DNA of 64,000 nt, taken from NCBI RefSeq assembly GCF_020866965.1, contig NZ_JAJATX010000006.1:62852-126851 (forward strand), given 5' to 3'. The notes below the pieces were generated by a model. It ran no database searches. It saw only the letters and a program-made list of their open reading frames with translations, and had not been told where the DNA came from. A program made the translations under genes and the position numbers. This DNA comes from Microvirga roseola. Its GTDB lineage: Bacteria; Pseudomonadota; Alphaproteobacteria; Rhizobiales; Beijerinckiaceae. The first letter of the stretch is position 1, and the number at the start of each line of letters is the position of its first letter. Below are positions 56,462 through 64,000 of this stretch, one piece after another.

Positions 56462-56815
56462 CATGCCGGCAGGCTTGTTCGCTGGACCGCTCTGGCAGGA
56501 TCCTGCGTCGTAAAAACCGGATCCCGCATGATGCTCGAACCCAGCACCAGGGGCGAAGATGGTGCAGCGACTCCAAGTGCCCAAAAGCTAACCATCTTGC
56601 GACCTTGTCATCGCGGGCGCACTTCATCAGGATAGCTCGCGCGACCGAAAGCCGGGGAGAGTAGCCTCCGGCCGTCCATTTCTTCTCGTTTAGTTCCAGT
56701 ACTCCGCATCCGGTTTGATTCCGACAATCAAATGGGGCCATAGCCGCTGGCCGCGACGGCCGAGCGCGCTGAATGAGCAGTCCGAAAACCCAAGGGGCTA
56801 TCAGGAGCAAAAGCC
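56462..56815. other. Intergenic stretch of 354 bases with no supported gene
   Basis: Nothing resembling an RNA, repeat family or known promoter was found. A minus-strand open frame covers it but has no recognisable similarity. The stretch supplies CAGGAGCAAAAGCC, the ribosome binding region of the gene at 56816. Confidence 0.5.
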
Positions 56816-57637
56816 ATGAGCACGATCACGACCAGGGACGGCGCGCAGATCTTCTACAAGGATTGGGGTTCGGGACAGCCCATCGTCTTTTCCCACGGAT
56901 GGCCGCTGAGTGCGGATGCCTGGGATGCGCAGATGTTGTTCTTCGGAGAGCAAGGCTACCGCGTCATCGCCCCTGACCGCCGCGGCCACGGGCGCTCAAG
57001 CCAGACCTGGAACGGCAACGACATGGACACCTATGCGGACGATCTTGCCGCGCTGATGGAGAGTCTGAACCTGCGCGAGGTCGTTCTCGTCGGGCATTCG
57101 GCCGGCGGAGGCGAGGTCACGCGCTACATGGGCCGGCATGGAACGCAGCGGGTCGCCAAGGCCGTGCTGGTGGGAGCGATACCCCCGCTGATGCTCAAGA
57201 CGGAAGCCAATCCCAACGGCACGCCGATCGAGTTTTTCGACGATATGCGAAGGAACACCTATCTCAACCGGTCGCAGTTCTTCCATGACCTGACGGTGCC
57301 GTTCTACGGCTACAATCGTGAGGCTGCGAAGGTTTCCGAGGGGCTGCTCATGGCCTTTTGGCTGCAGGGCATGCAGGCCGGCATTAAGCCGGCCTACGAC
57401 TGCATCAAGCAGTTCTCCGAGAGCGACTTCACGGAGGATCTGAAGAAGATCGACGTTCCGATGCTGATCGTCCATGGAGACGACGACCAGATCGTCCCCT
57501 TAGGCCCACCGGCGATGCTCTCGTCCAAGCTCGCGCCGAATGCAACGCTGAAGGTCTATCCGGGCGGATCGCACGGCCTGGCGCAGGTCCAGGTGGAAGA
57601 GTTCAACAGCGATCTTCTGGCTTTCATCCAGGGCTGA
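56816..57637 (+). CDS. Alpha/beta hydrolase, non-heme chloroperoxidase type
   Basis: This 273-residue alpha/beta hydrolase has the oxyanion region [17 protein letters not shown]. The nucleophile elbow is [17 protein letters not shown], the acid is in [11 protein letters not shown] and the catalytic His in GGSHGLAQ. The GHSxGG(G)E variant and overall length match the cofactor-free haloperoxidase/arylesterase group (bacterial non-heme chloroperoxidases). These act as esterases or perhydrolases in vitro, so the physiological substrate is unknown. AGGAGC precedes the ATG. The gene is on its own, flanked by terminators and a convergent serB. Confidence 0.9.
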   Translation: MSTITTRDGAQIFYKDWGSGQPIVFSHGWPLSADAWDAQMLFFGEQGYRVIAPDRRGHGRSSQTWNGNDMDTYADDLAALMESLNLREVVLVGHSAGGGEVTRYMGRHGTQRVAKAVLVGAIPPLMLKTEANPNGTPIEFFDDMRRNTYLNRSQFFHDLTVPFYGYNREAAKVSEGLLMAFWLQGMQAGIKPAYDCIKQFSESDFTEDLKKIDVPMLIVHGDDDQIVPLGPPAMLSSKLAPNATLKVYPGGSHGLAQVQVEEFNSDLLAFIQG

Positions 57638-57735
57638 TCTCAGCCGCTGCTGTGACTGGAGCTTATCAGGAGGGGCGGAGCGCGCGTATAGCGAGAGCCC
57701 CCGAAATCGGTCCGAAGGTCGGGAGCTGTCCTCTC

Positions 57736-58644
57736 TCAGTCCCCAACGATCTCCTCGGCCCTGTATCCCTGCGCATAGAGCAGCGCCGTCAGGTCCGCGT
57801 GATCGATCCTGGCATAGGCCGCGGCGGCAACGGCCGGCTTGGCGCGGAAGGCGACGCCGAGGCCTGCCTCACCCAGCATGGCGAGGTCATTGGCGCCGTC
57901 GCCCACGGCCATCGTTTCATGAGGCGCGAGACCGAACCGCTTGCGCAATTCGAGCAGGGTCGCGAGCTTGGCCTCGCGGCCAAGGATCGGCTCCTCGACC
58001 AGACCTGCGAGCTTCTCGCCGTCCAGGATCAGGAGGTTAGAGCGGTGCTCATTGAAGCCGATCTTGGCGCCGATGGGGCCGGTGAAAAGGGTGAAGCCGC
58101 CGGATACGAGGCAGGCATAGGCGCCGTTCGCGCGCATCGTCTGCACGAGCGCCCGCCCGCCGGGGGTGAGGGTAATGCGCTTCTCGATGATCTCATCGAC
58201 CACGCCGATGGGCAGATTTTTGAGCAGGGCCACCCGCTCGCGCAGGGCCGGCTCGAAGGCGATCTCGCCGCGCATGGCGCGTTCGGTGATCTCGGAGACT
58301 TCCGCTTTGAGCCCCACGTAATCCGCCAGTTCGTCGATGCATTCCTGGCCGATCATGGTGGAATCCATATCCGCCAGGAACAGGCGCTTGCGCCGCTGAT
58401 CTACGCGCTGCACGACGATGTCGATGGGCTTTCCTTCCAGAGCCCGGCGCAAAACTGCCTCGACGGCTTTCGCCTCCATCGGACCCGGAACGATGAGATC
58501 GGCTGCAATCCCCCTTGCCAGAACCGAGCGTTCCGTCTCTTGTCCGAGGGCTGACGCGGCCGCATCCACGGCCTCGTCAGACAAGACGGGCTGGGACGGG
58601 TTTGCGACGAGGGTCGCGACAAGGGAGTTTTGGGACGATGCCAT
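57736..58644 (-). CDS. serB: Phosphoserine phosphatase SerB
   Basis: This 302-residue HAD-family enzyme performs the last step of serine synthesis. It has an ACT-like N-terminal part of about 85 residues, then the HAD motif I DMDSTMI (from residue 92), motif II LVSGGFT, and motif III/IV with [17 protein letters not shown]. It is divergent from miaA, with start codons only about 15 bases apart, so the two genes may share regulatory sequence. Confidence 0.95.
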   Translation of the reverse strand: MASSQNSLVATLVANPSQPVLSDEAVDAAASALGQETERSVLARGIAADLIVPGPMEAKAVEAVLRRALEGKPIDIVVQRVDQRRKRLFLADMDSTMIGQECIDELADYVGLKAEVSEITERAMRGEIAFEPALRERVALLKNLPIGVVDEIIEKRITLTPGGRALVQTMRANGAYACLVSGGFTLFTGPIGAKIGFNEHRSNLLILDGEKLAGLVEEPILGREAKLATLLELRKRFGLAPHETMAVGDGANDLAMLGEAGLGVAFRAKPAVAAAAYARIDHADLTALLYAQGYRAEEIVGD

Positions 58645-58659
58645 CGGGGAGACCTGACT

Positions 58660-59595
58660 GTGAGTGACGTTCGGGTCGGCGCGGTTCTCATCGCAGGGCC
58701 GACCGCATCAGGCAAGTCCGCATTGGGCATCAGGCTGGCCCAGGCCCTCGACGGGGTGGTGATCAACGCCGATTCCATGCAGGTCTACCGGGACCTGAGG
58801 ATCATCACCGCGCGTCCGACGCCTGAGGAGGAGGCGCTCGCTCCGTACTGGCTCTACGGCCATGTGGACGCCGCCGTGAACTATTCCGTCGGACGCTACG
58901 TGGCCGATGCGGTTTCCGTGCTGCAGGAGATCAAAGGCCGCAAGCTGCCGATCCTCGTCGGCGGGACGGGGCTCTATTTCAAGGCGCTGACGGAGGGCCT
59001 CTCCGACGTCCCGGCCGTTCCGGAGGAGGTTCGGGAACAGGTGCGTCGGGAGAGCGAGGGGCTGGAGACACCCGAGTTGCACCGCCTTCTCTCGGAGCGC
59101 GACCCCGAGACGGCAAGCACGCTGCGCCCCTCCGACCGGCTGCGCATCCAGCGGGCGCTCGAGATCTTCGCCGCGACCGGTCAGCCGCTCGTCTCCTTCC
59201 ATGGGGCCCGCCAGCCGGGCCCCTTGAGCGGCGTTCCCATCGTCAAGCTCTTCCTCGCTCCCGAGAGGGAGGAGCTTCGCCGTCGCATCGACCGGCGCTT
59301 CCTTGCCATGCTGGAGGAGGGGGCTCTCGACGAGGTGAGAGCCTTGGGCGAACGGCACCTCGACCCGATGCTCCCGGCCATGCGGGCGCATGGGGTTCCA
59401 GGGCTTCTGGCCTATCTGCGAGCCGAAATCTCTCTGGATGAGGCCATTGCAAAAGGCCAGGGCGACACGCGCCGCTACGCCAAGCGCCAGTTCACCTGGT
59501 TCCGCCATCAGTTGCCGGATTGGCAATGGATCGAGCCGGAAAGGGGCTTCGAGGCGGTGATGGCTCGGCTCAATGCCCGCCCAGATAGCCCGTGA
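58660..59595 (+). CDS. miaA: tRNA dimethylallyltransferase MiaA
   Basis: This 311-residue enzyme adds the isopentenyl group to A37 of tRNAs that read codons starting with U. The P-loop is [12 protein letters not shown], with GPTASGKS at residues 13-20. [19 protein letters not shown] contains the tRNA-binding/DSMQVY motif, and [13 protein letters not shown] is the second loop. [17 protein letters not shown] is also conserved. The start is GTG at 58660 after GGGGAGACC. An upstream TTG overlaps serB and is unlikely. Its end overlaps the convergent DUF155 gene by 26 bases. Confidence 0.95.
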   Translation: MSDVRVGAVLIAGPTASGKSALGIRLAQALDGVVINADSMQVYRDLRIITARPTPEEEALAPYWLYGHVDAAVNYSVGRYVADAVSVLQEIKGRKLPILVGGTGLYFKALTEGLSDVPAVPEEVREQVRRESEGLETPELHRLLSERDPETASTLRPSDRLRIQRALEIFAATGQPLVSFHGARQPGPLSGVPIVKLFLAPEREELRRRIDRRFLAMLEEGALDEVRALGERHLDPMLPAMRAHGVPGLLAYLRAEISLDEAIAKGQGDTRRYAKRQFTWFRHQLPDWQWIEPERGFEAVMARLNARPDSP

Positions 59596-60406
59596 GCATC
59601 TGATAGAAGGTGATGAAGATCTCGAACACGATCAGGAGCACGATGATCAGTTCGAGGCGCAGGGACCGCTCGGTATCGATGAGGTCGGTCAAAGTCTGGG
59701 CGGTGTCGCCGATCACCACGAGCTTGCGGTGGAGCGCCGAGGCGCGTTCCTTCAGCTCGTATTCGTCCTCGAGGCGGGCGTAGAGGCGCTCCAGGTCCGG
59801 GCGGTCCCAGAGCACGTCCGGCTTTTCCTCAACCGCCACGCGGCCTGAGACCCGCTGGCGGACGAGAAGCGCATGGCCGACCCGCTTGAGGATCTCGCGG
59901 CGGCCGGGCGGACGCCTGCCCTTTTCGGCGAGATGCCGGGCGGCGGGCTCCACCAGGTCGAAGACGGCTGCGGCCTCGCGCTCGTCCCGGGCGAGCGCCG
60001 CGCTCTTGGACAGGGCATCCGCGATGACGATCAGCCGCTCGGTCGAGAGTTTCTTGATGTAGATCGGCCCGCCCGGAGGAATCTGGTCATCCTTGTCCGG
60101 AGAAATCTCGATGATCGCGGTCTCTTCCTCGTGGCGGGCGAATTCCCCCACGATGCGCTGGCGAAGCCCGCGGATGACCTCGTCCTCCTCCAGCGGGGTC
60201 AGGCCCACCAGAACGGCGACGCCGAAACGGAACAGGGCGACGAACCCGTCCTGCCCTGCCTTGAAGGCGAGGGGAGTCGTGGAGAGAACATCGCTGCGCT
60301 CCAGCCCGGCAATATCGAGGCGATCCCCGAGGAGGAGGGCACGGGCGGTGAGGCGCGTGTTCTGCATGGGCGCGCCGGTCGAGGAGATGGTGTCGGTCAT
60401 GGTCAT
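59570..60406 (-). CDS. RMD1/DUF155 family protein with C-terminal membrane anchor
   Basis: This 278-residue protein has the DUF155 block ([40 protein letters not shown] and [21 protein letters not shown]). It ends in a single transmembrane segment ([19 protein letters not shown]). Eukaryotic homologues (yeast Rmd1/Sif2/Rmd8) are mitochondrial or cytoskeletal. The bacterial role is unknown. The end overlaps miaA on the other strand. This domain is widespread in alphaproteobacteria, so it is not a sign of transfer. Confidence 0.8.
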   Translation of the reverse strand: MTMTDTISSTGAPMQNTRLTARALLLGDRLDIAGLERSDVLSTTPLAFKAGQDGFVALFRFGVAVLVGLTPLEEDEVIRGLRQRIVGEFARHEEETAIIEISPDKDDQIPPGGPIYIKKLSTERLIVIADALSKSAALARDEREAAAVFDLVEPAARHLAEKGRRPPGRREILKRVGHALLVRQRVSGRVAVEEKPDVLWDRPDLERLYARLEDEYELKERASALHRKLVVIGDTAQTLTDLIDTERSLRLELIIVLLIVFEIFITFYQMLTGYLGGH

Positions 60407-60466
60407 ACGACTAAAATAGGGGCCTCAGAGTAAAAGCTAAGCCGCTTCCTGCCAAATGGACCCCGC

Positions 60467-60495
60467 TTGACCGAATGACACCGATCGTTTAGCGT
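60467..60495 (+). promoter_or_regulatory. Putative promoter of the ilv leader
   Basis: TTGACC (60467-60472) and TAGCGT (60490-60495) are 17 bases apart. Transcription would start near 60502, 25 bases before the leader peptide ATG. Confidence 0.5.
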
Positions 60496-60526
60496 CAACG
60501 CAACTTTTGAACCGAGAGCTGCCCAA

Positions 60527-60577
60527 ATGCGCAAGCTTATTCTCGTAGTACGAGCGCCATCGACGGAGCGGGATTGA
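60527..60577 (+). CDS. ilv leader peptide [16 protein letters not shown]
   Basis: A 16-codon ORF contains CTT ATT CTC GTA GTA in a row: Leu-Ile-Leu-Val-Val, all branched-chain amino acids. Its TGA at 60575-60577 lies inside a downstream stem. This is the classic layout of a transcription-attenuation leader for branched-chain amino acid genes, and the gene that follows is ilvB. Slow translation of these codons when Leu, Ile or Val is scarce would alter folding and allow readthrough. No obvious ribosome binding site is seen. Confidence 0.8.
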   Translation: MRKLILVVRAPSTERD

Positions 60578-60600
60578 CCCCGCAGGTCCGGCGATGGCGC
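60554..60600 (+). promoter_or_regulatory. Attenuator stem overlapping the end of the ilv leader peptide
   Basis: GCGCCATCG (60554-60562) pairs exactly with CGATGGCGC (60592-60600), with a nested GCGGG/CCCGC stem. It lies just before the terminator and overlaps the leader peptide codons, so ribosome position would decide its formation. The competing antiterminator pairing was not worked out in detail. Confidence 0.6.
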
Positions 60601-60602
60601 AC

Positions 60603-60625
60603 AGGCCCCCTCAGGGGCCTTTTTT
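60603..60625 (+). terminator. Attenuator terminator of ilvB
   Basis: AGGCCCC (60603-60609) pairs with GGGGCCT (60614-60620) around CTCA, and a run of six T follows (60620-60625). It is 55 bases upstream of ilvB and is the terminator half of the proposed attenuator. Confidence 0.85.
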
Positions 60626-60680
60626 ATTGCCCGAATGCCTTCAGCACAGCAAACACGAAAGACCCGACGGAGCGAGTGAC

Positions 60681-62453
60681 ATGAGCGAGACGATGACCGG
60701 AGCCGAAATGGTGATCCGTGCTCTGCAGGATCAGGGAGTCGAGGTAATCTTCGGCTATCCGGGCGGCGCGGTGCTCCCCATTTACGATGCGCTCTTTCAC
60801 CAGGAGAAGGTGCGCCACGTCCTCGTCCGACACGAGCAGGGCGCGGTGCATGCGGCCGAGGGCTATGCGCGCTCTTCCGGAAAGCCTGGCGTGGTTCTGG
60901 TGACATCCGGCCCTGGCGCAACCAACGCCATCACGGGCCTGGCCGACGCCATGATGGATTCGATCCCGCTGGTCTGCATCACGGGGCAGGTGCCGACCCA
61001 TCTCATCGGCTCGGACGCCTTCCAGGAATGCGACACGGTCGGCATCACGCGCCACTGCACCAAGCACAACTACCTCGTCAAATCCATCGAGGACCTTCCG
61101 CGCGTGCTGCACGAAGCCTTCTACGTGGCCCAGAACGGACGTCCGGGTCCGGTCGTCGTGGACCTGCCGAAGGACATCCAGTTCAAGGCCGGCACTTATG
61201 TGCGGCCCCTTAGCAACCAGCACAAGACCTACCGCCCGACCGTGAAGGGCGACATGGACCACATCCGCGCCGCCGTCGAGCTGATGGCGAATGCCAAGCG
61301 TCCGGTCTTCTACACGGGCGGCGGCGTCATCAATTCGGGACCGCATGCCTCGGCGCTGCTGCGCGAACTCGTCCAGCTGACGGGTTTCCCGATCACCTCG
61401 ACCCTGATGGGTCTCGGGGCCTACCCTGCCTCCGACAGGCAGTGGCTCGGCATGCTGGGCATGCACGGGACCTACGAGGCCAACCTCGCGATGCACGAAT
61501 GCGACGTGATGATCAATATCGGCGCGCGCTTCGACGACCGCATCACGGGACGGCTCGACGCCTTCTCGCCCTTCTCGAAGCGCATCCACGTCGACATCGA
61601 TCCGTCCTCCATCAACAAGACGGTGAAGGTGGACATCCCCATCGTCGGCGACTGCGCGCATGTGCTGGAAGACATGGTGCGCCTGTGGCGGCAGAGCGCT
61701 CCGCAGGTCGACAAGGTGGCGTTGACGGACTGGTGGAGCAAGATCGAGGGCTGGCGCGAGCGCAATTGCCTCGGCTTTCGGAACTCCACGGAAACCATCA
61801 AGCCGCAATATGCGATCCAGCGCCTCTATGAACTCACCAAGGACCGCGAGACCTATGTCACGACGGAGGTCGGCCAGCACCAGATGTGGGCGGCGCAGTA
61901 TTTCAGGTTCGACGAGCCAAACCGCTGGATGACCTCGGGCGGCCATGGAACCATGGGCTACGGCCTGCCGGCTGCCGTCGGCGCCCAGCTCGCGCATCCG
62001 GACGCGCTCGTTATCGATATTGCGGGCGAGGCCTCGATCCAGATGATGCTGCAGGAGATGTCCACCGCCCTGCAGTACGACCTGCCGATCAAGGTCTTCA
62101 TCCTCAACAACGAATATATGGGCATGGTTCGCCAGTGGCAGGAGCTGCTGCATGGTGGGCGCTACTCGCACAGCTATTCGGAATCGCTGCCCGACTTCGT
62201 GAAGCTTGCGGAAGCCTATGGCGGCGTCGGTATCCGCTGCGGTAAGCCCGGCGATCTCGATGCGAAGATCCTCGAGATGATCAACGTGAAGCGGCCGGTC
62301 ATCTTCGACTGCATCGTCGACAAGACCGAAAACTGCTTCCCGATGATCCCTTCGGGCAAAGCGCATAACGAGATGCTGCTCAACGACTATCTCGGCGAGA
62401 CCGGAGCCGATATCGGCTCCGTGATCGACGAGAAGGGCAAGATGCTGGTGTGA
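60681..62453 (+). CDS. ilvB: Acetolactate synthase large subunit IlvB
   Basis: This 590-residue thiamine diphosphate enzyme starts branched-chain amino acid synthesis. It has the ThDP Glu region [21 protein letters not shown], the [18 protein letters not shown] block, a central FAD domain and the ThDP motif [15 protein letters not shown]. In that motif Glu-Ala replaces the more usual Asp-Gly. [20 protein letters not shown] follows. The start is the ATG at 60681. Open frame further upstream is the leader/attenuator region. Its regulatory partner IlvH is separated from it by a glutathione S-transferase gene. Confidence 0.96.
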   Translation: MSETMTGAEMVIRALQDQGVEVIFGYPGGAVLPIYDALFHQEKVRHVLVRHEQGAVHAAEGYARSSGKPGVVLVTSGPGATNAITGLADAMMDSIPLVCITGQVPTHLIGSDAFQECDTVGITRHCTKHNYLVKSIEDLPRVLHEAFYVAQNGRPGPVVVDLPKDIQFKAGTYVRPLSNQHKTYRPTVKGDMDHIRAAVELMANAKRPVFYTGGGVINSGPHASALLRELVQLTGFPITSTLMGLGAYPASDRQWLGMLGMHGTYEANLAMHECDVMINIGARFDDRITGRLDAFSPFSKRIHVDIDPSSINKTVKVDIPIVGDCAHVLEDMVRLWRQSAPQVDKVALTDWWSKIEGWRERNCLGFRNSTETIKPQYAIQRLYELTKDRETYVTTEVGQHQMWAAQYFRFDEPNRWMTSGGHGTMGYGLPAAVGAQLAHPDALVIDIAGEASIQMMLQEMSTALQYDLPIKVFILNNEYMGMVRQWQELLHGGRYSHSYSESLPDFVKLAEAYGGVGIRCGKPGDLDAKILEMINVKRPVIFDCIVDKTENCFPMIPSGKAHNEMLLNDYLGETGADIGSVIDEKGKMLV

Positions 62454-62470
62454 TGCGGAAAGCCTGAACC

Positions 62471-63151
62471 ATGCCCACCCTCGTCATCGCCAACAAGCTC
62501 TATTCCTCCTGGTCGCTGCGCCCCTGGCTGCTGATGAAGCAGCTTGGGGTCGCCTTCGACGAGATCTTCATCCCGCTCGATCTGCCGGACACGAAAGAGA
62601 AGGTTCTGAAGCACTCGCCCGCCGGAAAGGTGCCAATCCTCATCGACGGCGATGTGACCGTTTGGGAGTCGATCGCCATCATGGACTATGTGGGCGAGAC
62701 CTATGGCGCACCCGTGTGGCCGGAGGATCGCAAGGCCCGGGCCATGGCGCGCTCGGTGGCGGCTGAAATGCATGCCGGGTTCTCGGCGCTCCGCTCCGCG
62801 TGCCCCCTGAATCTCGGCAAGAAATATGCACGCCGCAACCGGGGCGAGGCGGTGGCCCGCGACGTGGCGCGCTTTTTCGAGATCGTACGGCAGGCGCGCG
62901 AAAAGTTCGGCGCAGGCGGGCCCTTTCTCTTCGGCGCGTTCTCGGCGGCGGACGCCATGTATGCGCCGCTGGTTACGCGGCTCGACACTTATTCCATCGA
63001 GCTCGACGCAACGACCCAGGCCTATGTGGACGCGATCCTTTCGCTTCCCGCCTTTCAGGAATGGCGCACCGCCGGATTGAAGGAGGAGTGGGTCGTCGAG
63101 GCCGACGAGGTCGATGAGCAACCCGTCGAAGATTACCGCAAGGCGGCTTGA
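62471..63151 (+). CDS. Glutathione S-transferase family protein
   Basis: This 226-residue protein has an N-terminal thioredoxin-fold domain (NKLYSSWSLRPWLLMKQLGV, then HSPAGKVPILIDGDVTVWES with the conserved cis-Pro and Glu-Ser). Its C-terminal all-helical domain has ADAMYAPLVTRL. The SSWSLRPW active-site region resembles the maleylacetoacetate isomerase/zeta or beta-like group of bacterial GSTs. It lies 17 bases after ilvB and about 30 before ilvH on the same strand, so it is an insertion in an otherwise typical ilvBH pair. The substrate is unknown. Confidence 0.85.
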   Translation: MPTLVIANKLYSSWSLRPWLLMKQLGVAFDEIFIPLDLPDTKEKVLKHSPAGKVPILIDGDVTVWESIAIMDYVGETYGAPVWPEDRKARAMARSVAAEMHAGFSALRSACPLNLGKKYARRNRGEAVARDVARFFEIVRQAREKFGAGGPFLFGAFSAADAMYAPLVTRLDTYSIELDATTQAYVDAILSLPAFQEWRTAGLKEEWVVEADEVDEQPVEDYRKAA

Positions 63152-63182
63152 AGATCAGAGAACAGGCTTAAGGGTCGAGACC

Positions 63183-63725
63183 ATGCTCCAGATGAAAACC
63201 CATTATCCCGACGCCACTCGCGTCGAGCCCGTCAACCGGCATACCCTCGCCGTCATCGTCGACAACGAGCCGGGCGTTCTCGCCCGCATCGCCGGTCTCT
63301 TCTCGGGCCGCGGCTACAATATCGAGAGCCTGACCGTCACCGAGACGGAGCACGAGGCGCATATCTCGCGCATCACCATCGTGACTGCCGGCACCGACAG
63401 CATCATCCAGCAGATCAAGAGTCAGCTCGAGCGCCTCGTGCCCGTGCACCGGGTCGTGGACCTGACGCTCACCGGTGAGGCCGTCGAGCGGGAGCTCTGT
63501 CTCGTGAAGGTGGTGGGCAAGGGCGATCACCGGGTCGAGGCCATGCGCCTGGCCTCGGCCTTCGGTGCGCGCACGCTCGATGCCTCGCTGACGTCCTTCG
63601 TGTTCGAGCTGACCGGCACGACGGAGGAGGTCGAGCGCTTCATCAAGACGATGACGGTCGTCGGTCTTGCCGAGGTCTCCCGCACCGGCGTCGCCGCCAT
63701 GGCGCGCGGCCCCGAGGCGATGTGA
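63183..63725 (+). CDS. ilvH: Acetolactate synthase regulatory (small) subunit IlvH
   Basis: This 180-residue subunit gives feedback inhibition by valine. It has an ACT domain (HTLAVIVDNEPGVLARIAGL, then FSGRGYNIESLTVTETEHEA) and a second ACT-like C-terminal half (ELCLVKVVGKGDHRVEAMRL, then ELTGTTEEVERFIKTM). ATG 63183 follows AAGGGTCGAGACC. An in-frame ATG nine bases later is possible, and the open frame extends upstream to 63114 only by overlapping the GST gene. Confidence 0.94.
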   Translation: MLQMKTHYPDATRVEPVNRHTLAVIVDNEPGVLARIAGLFSGRGYNIESLTVTETEHEAHISRITIVTAGTDSIIQQIKSQLERLVPVHRVVDLTLTGEAVERELCLVKVVGKGDHRVEAMRLASAFGARTLDASLTSFVFELTGTTEEVERFIKTMTVVGLAEVSRTGVAAMARGPEAM

Positions 63726-63728
63726 GGA

Positions 63729-64000
63729 TCAGCCCCTGAAGTCGTCCTCCGCCAGGAACGCCTCCTCCTCCGGTGTCGTCTCGCGACCGAGGATGGCGTT
63801 GCGGTGGGGGAAGCGGCCGAAGCGGGCGATGACGTCGTGGTGGTGGCGCGCCCAATGAATGGAATCCTCTTCGCCGAGGGCTTCGTTGAGGGCCACCGAG
63901 CGCTCCTGGTGCCGTAAGGACTCGGAGTGTATGAAGGGGAGATAGAAGAAACGGCGGAGGTCTGGTTCCACCTGCCGGTCGAAACCTCTCTCGATTGCCC
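63729..64000 (-). CDS. DUF924 family protein, partial (runs off the window edge)
   Basis: On the minus strand the frame is open from the window edge to a stop at 63729-63731, showing the last 90 residues. EPDLRRFFYLPFIHSESLRH and then EDSIHWARHHHDVIARFGRF and PHRNAILGRETTPEEEAFL are the DUF924 signature blocks. The upstream part AIERGFDRQV is also conserved. Function is unknown. The start codon lies beyond 64000. It is convergent with ilvH, three bases between the stops. Confidence 0.88.
   Translation of the reverse strand, partial: AIERGFDRQVEPDLRRFFYLPFIHSESLRHQERSVALNEALGEEDSIHWARHHHDVIARFGRFPHRNAILGRETTPEEEAFLAEDDFRG

Noticed and set aside
56274-56810. A 178-codon minus-strand ORF in the gap after degP
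   Set aside because: Partly antisense to degP, crosses a strong terminator and has no recognisable family.

Overview
The window is about 64 kb of high-GC, gene-dense chromosome from an alphaproteobacterium, most likely a Rhizobiales member of the Methylobacteriaceae/Microvirga type. That placement is an inference from the gene set. It rests on a full Rhizobiales-style dcw cluster, a circularly permuted two-piece tmRNA whose tag reads ANDNYAPVAVAA, an alpha-type SspB, DUF1127-like small proteins, CTATAT-like -10 boxes, and REP-like palindromes of the CCTCATCCTGAGGAG type.

Layout. 1-655: end of a lytic transglycosylase and the RNase P RNA gene. 656-19920: the division and cell wall operon mraZ-rsmH-ftsL-ftsI-murE-murF-mraY-murD-ftsW-murG-murC-murB-ddl-ftsQ-ftsA-ftsZ. 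Most of its junctions are ATGA overlaps. An MraZ operator lies at its head and an intrinsic terminator follows ftsZ. 20137-28730: lpxC, bamD, recN, a frameshifted DUF2189 membrane protein gene, a nest of intergenic repeats, a possible structured leader, ligA and an AraC-type regulator. 28790-31736: azlC-azlD and an aminopeptidase P, separated by two palindromes that contain both stop codons. 32019-40794: two tiny ORFs, prmA, a cyclopropane fatty acid synthase, manganese catalase, a PcrA/UvrD helicase, a small periplasmic protein, a thioesterase and a D-lactate/glycolate dehydrogenase-like flavoprotein. 40879-44433: a large AsmA-like protein. 44441-45732: a foreign, AT-richer Rhs toxin-tip and immunity cassette bounded by a 22-bp direct repeat. 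45736-49047: a ribbon-helix-helix protein, a DUF4169 protein, fumC and a cytochrome P450. 49090-50078: sspB and ssrA. 50151-52286: thyA, a DUF2293-like gene, a GNAT gene and folA. 52423-56461: hflK-hflC-DUF2065-degP with a terminator. 56816-60406: a non-heme chloroperoxidase-like hydrolase, serB, miaA and an RMD1/DUF155 protein. 60467-63725: the ilvB attenuator, ilvB, a glutathione S-transferase and ilvH. A DUF924 gene runs off the right edge.

Most of the window is housekeeping: peptidoglycan precursor synthesis, septum assembly, outer membrane biogenesis (lpxC, bamD), DNA repair (recN, ligA, pcrA), ribosome rescue (ssrA with sspB), folate/thymidylate synthesis (thyA, folA), membrane protein quality control (hflKC, degP) and branched-chain amino acid synthesis. 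The clearest accessory element is the Rhs cassette. Its two core fragments are in circularly permuted order across a direct repeat, which suggests excision or integration of a 1,270-bp unit. Other points of interest are the MraZ boxes, the ssrA-sspB adjacency, the ilv leader peptide, the repeat inserted between murC and murB, and the possible structured RNA upstream of ligA.
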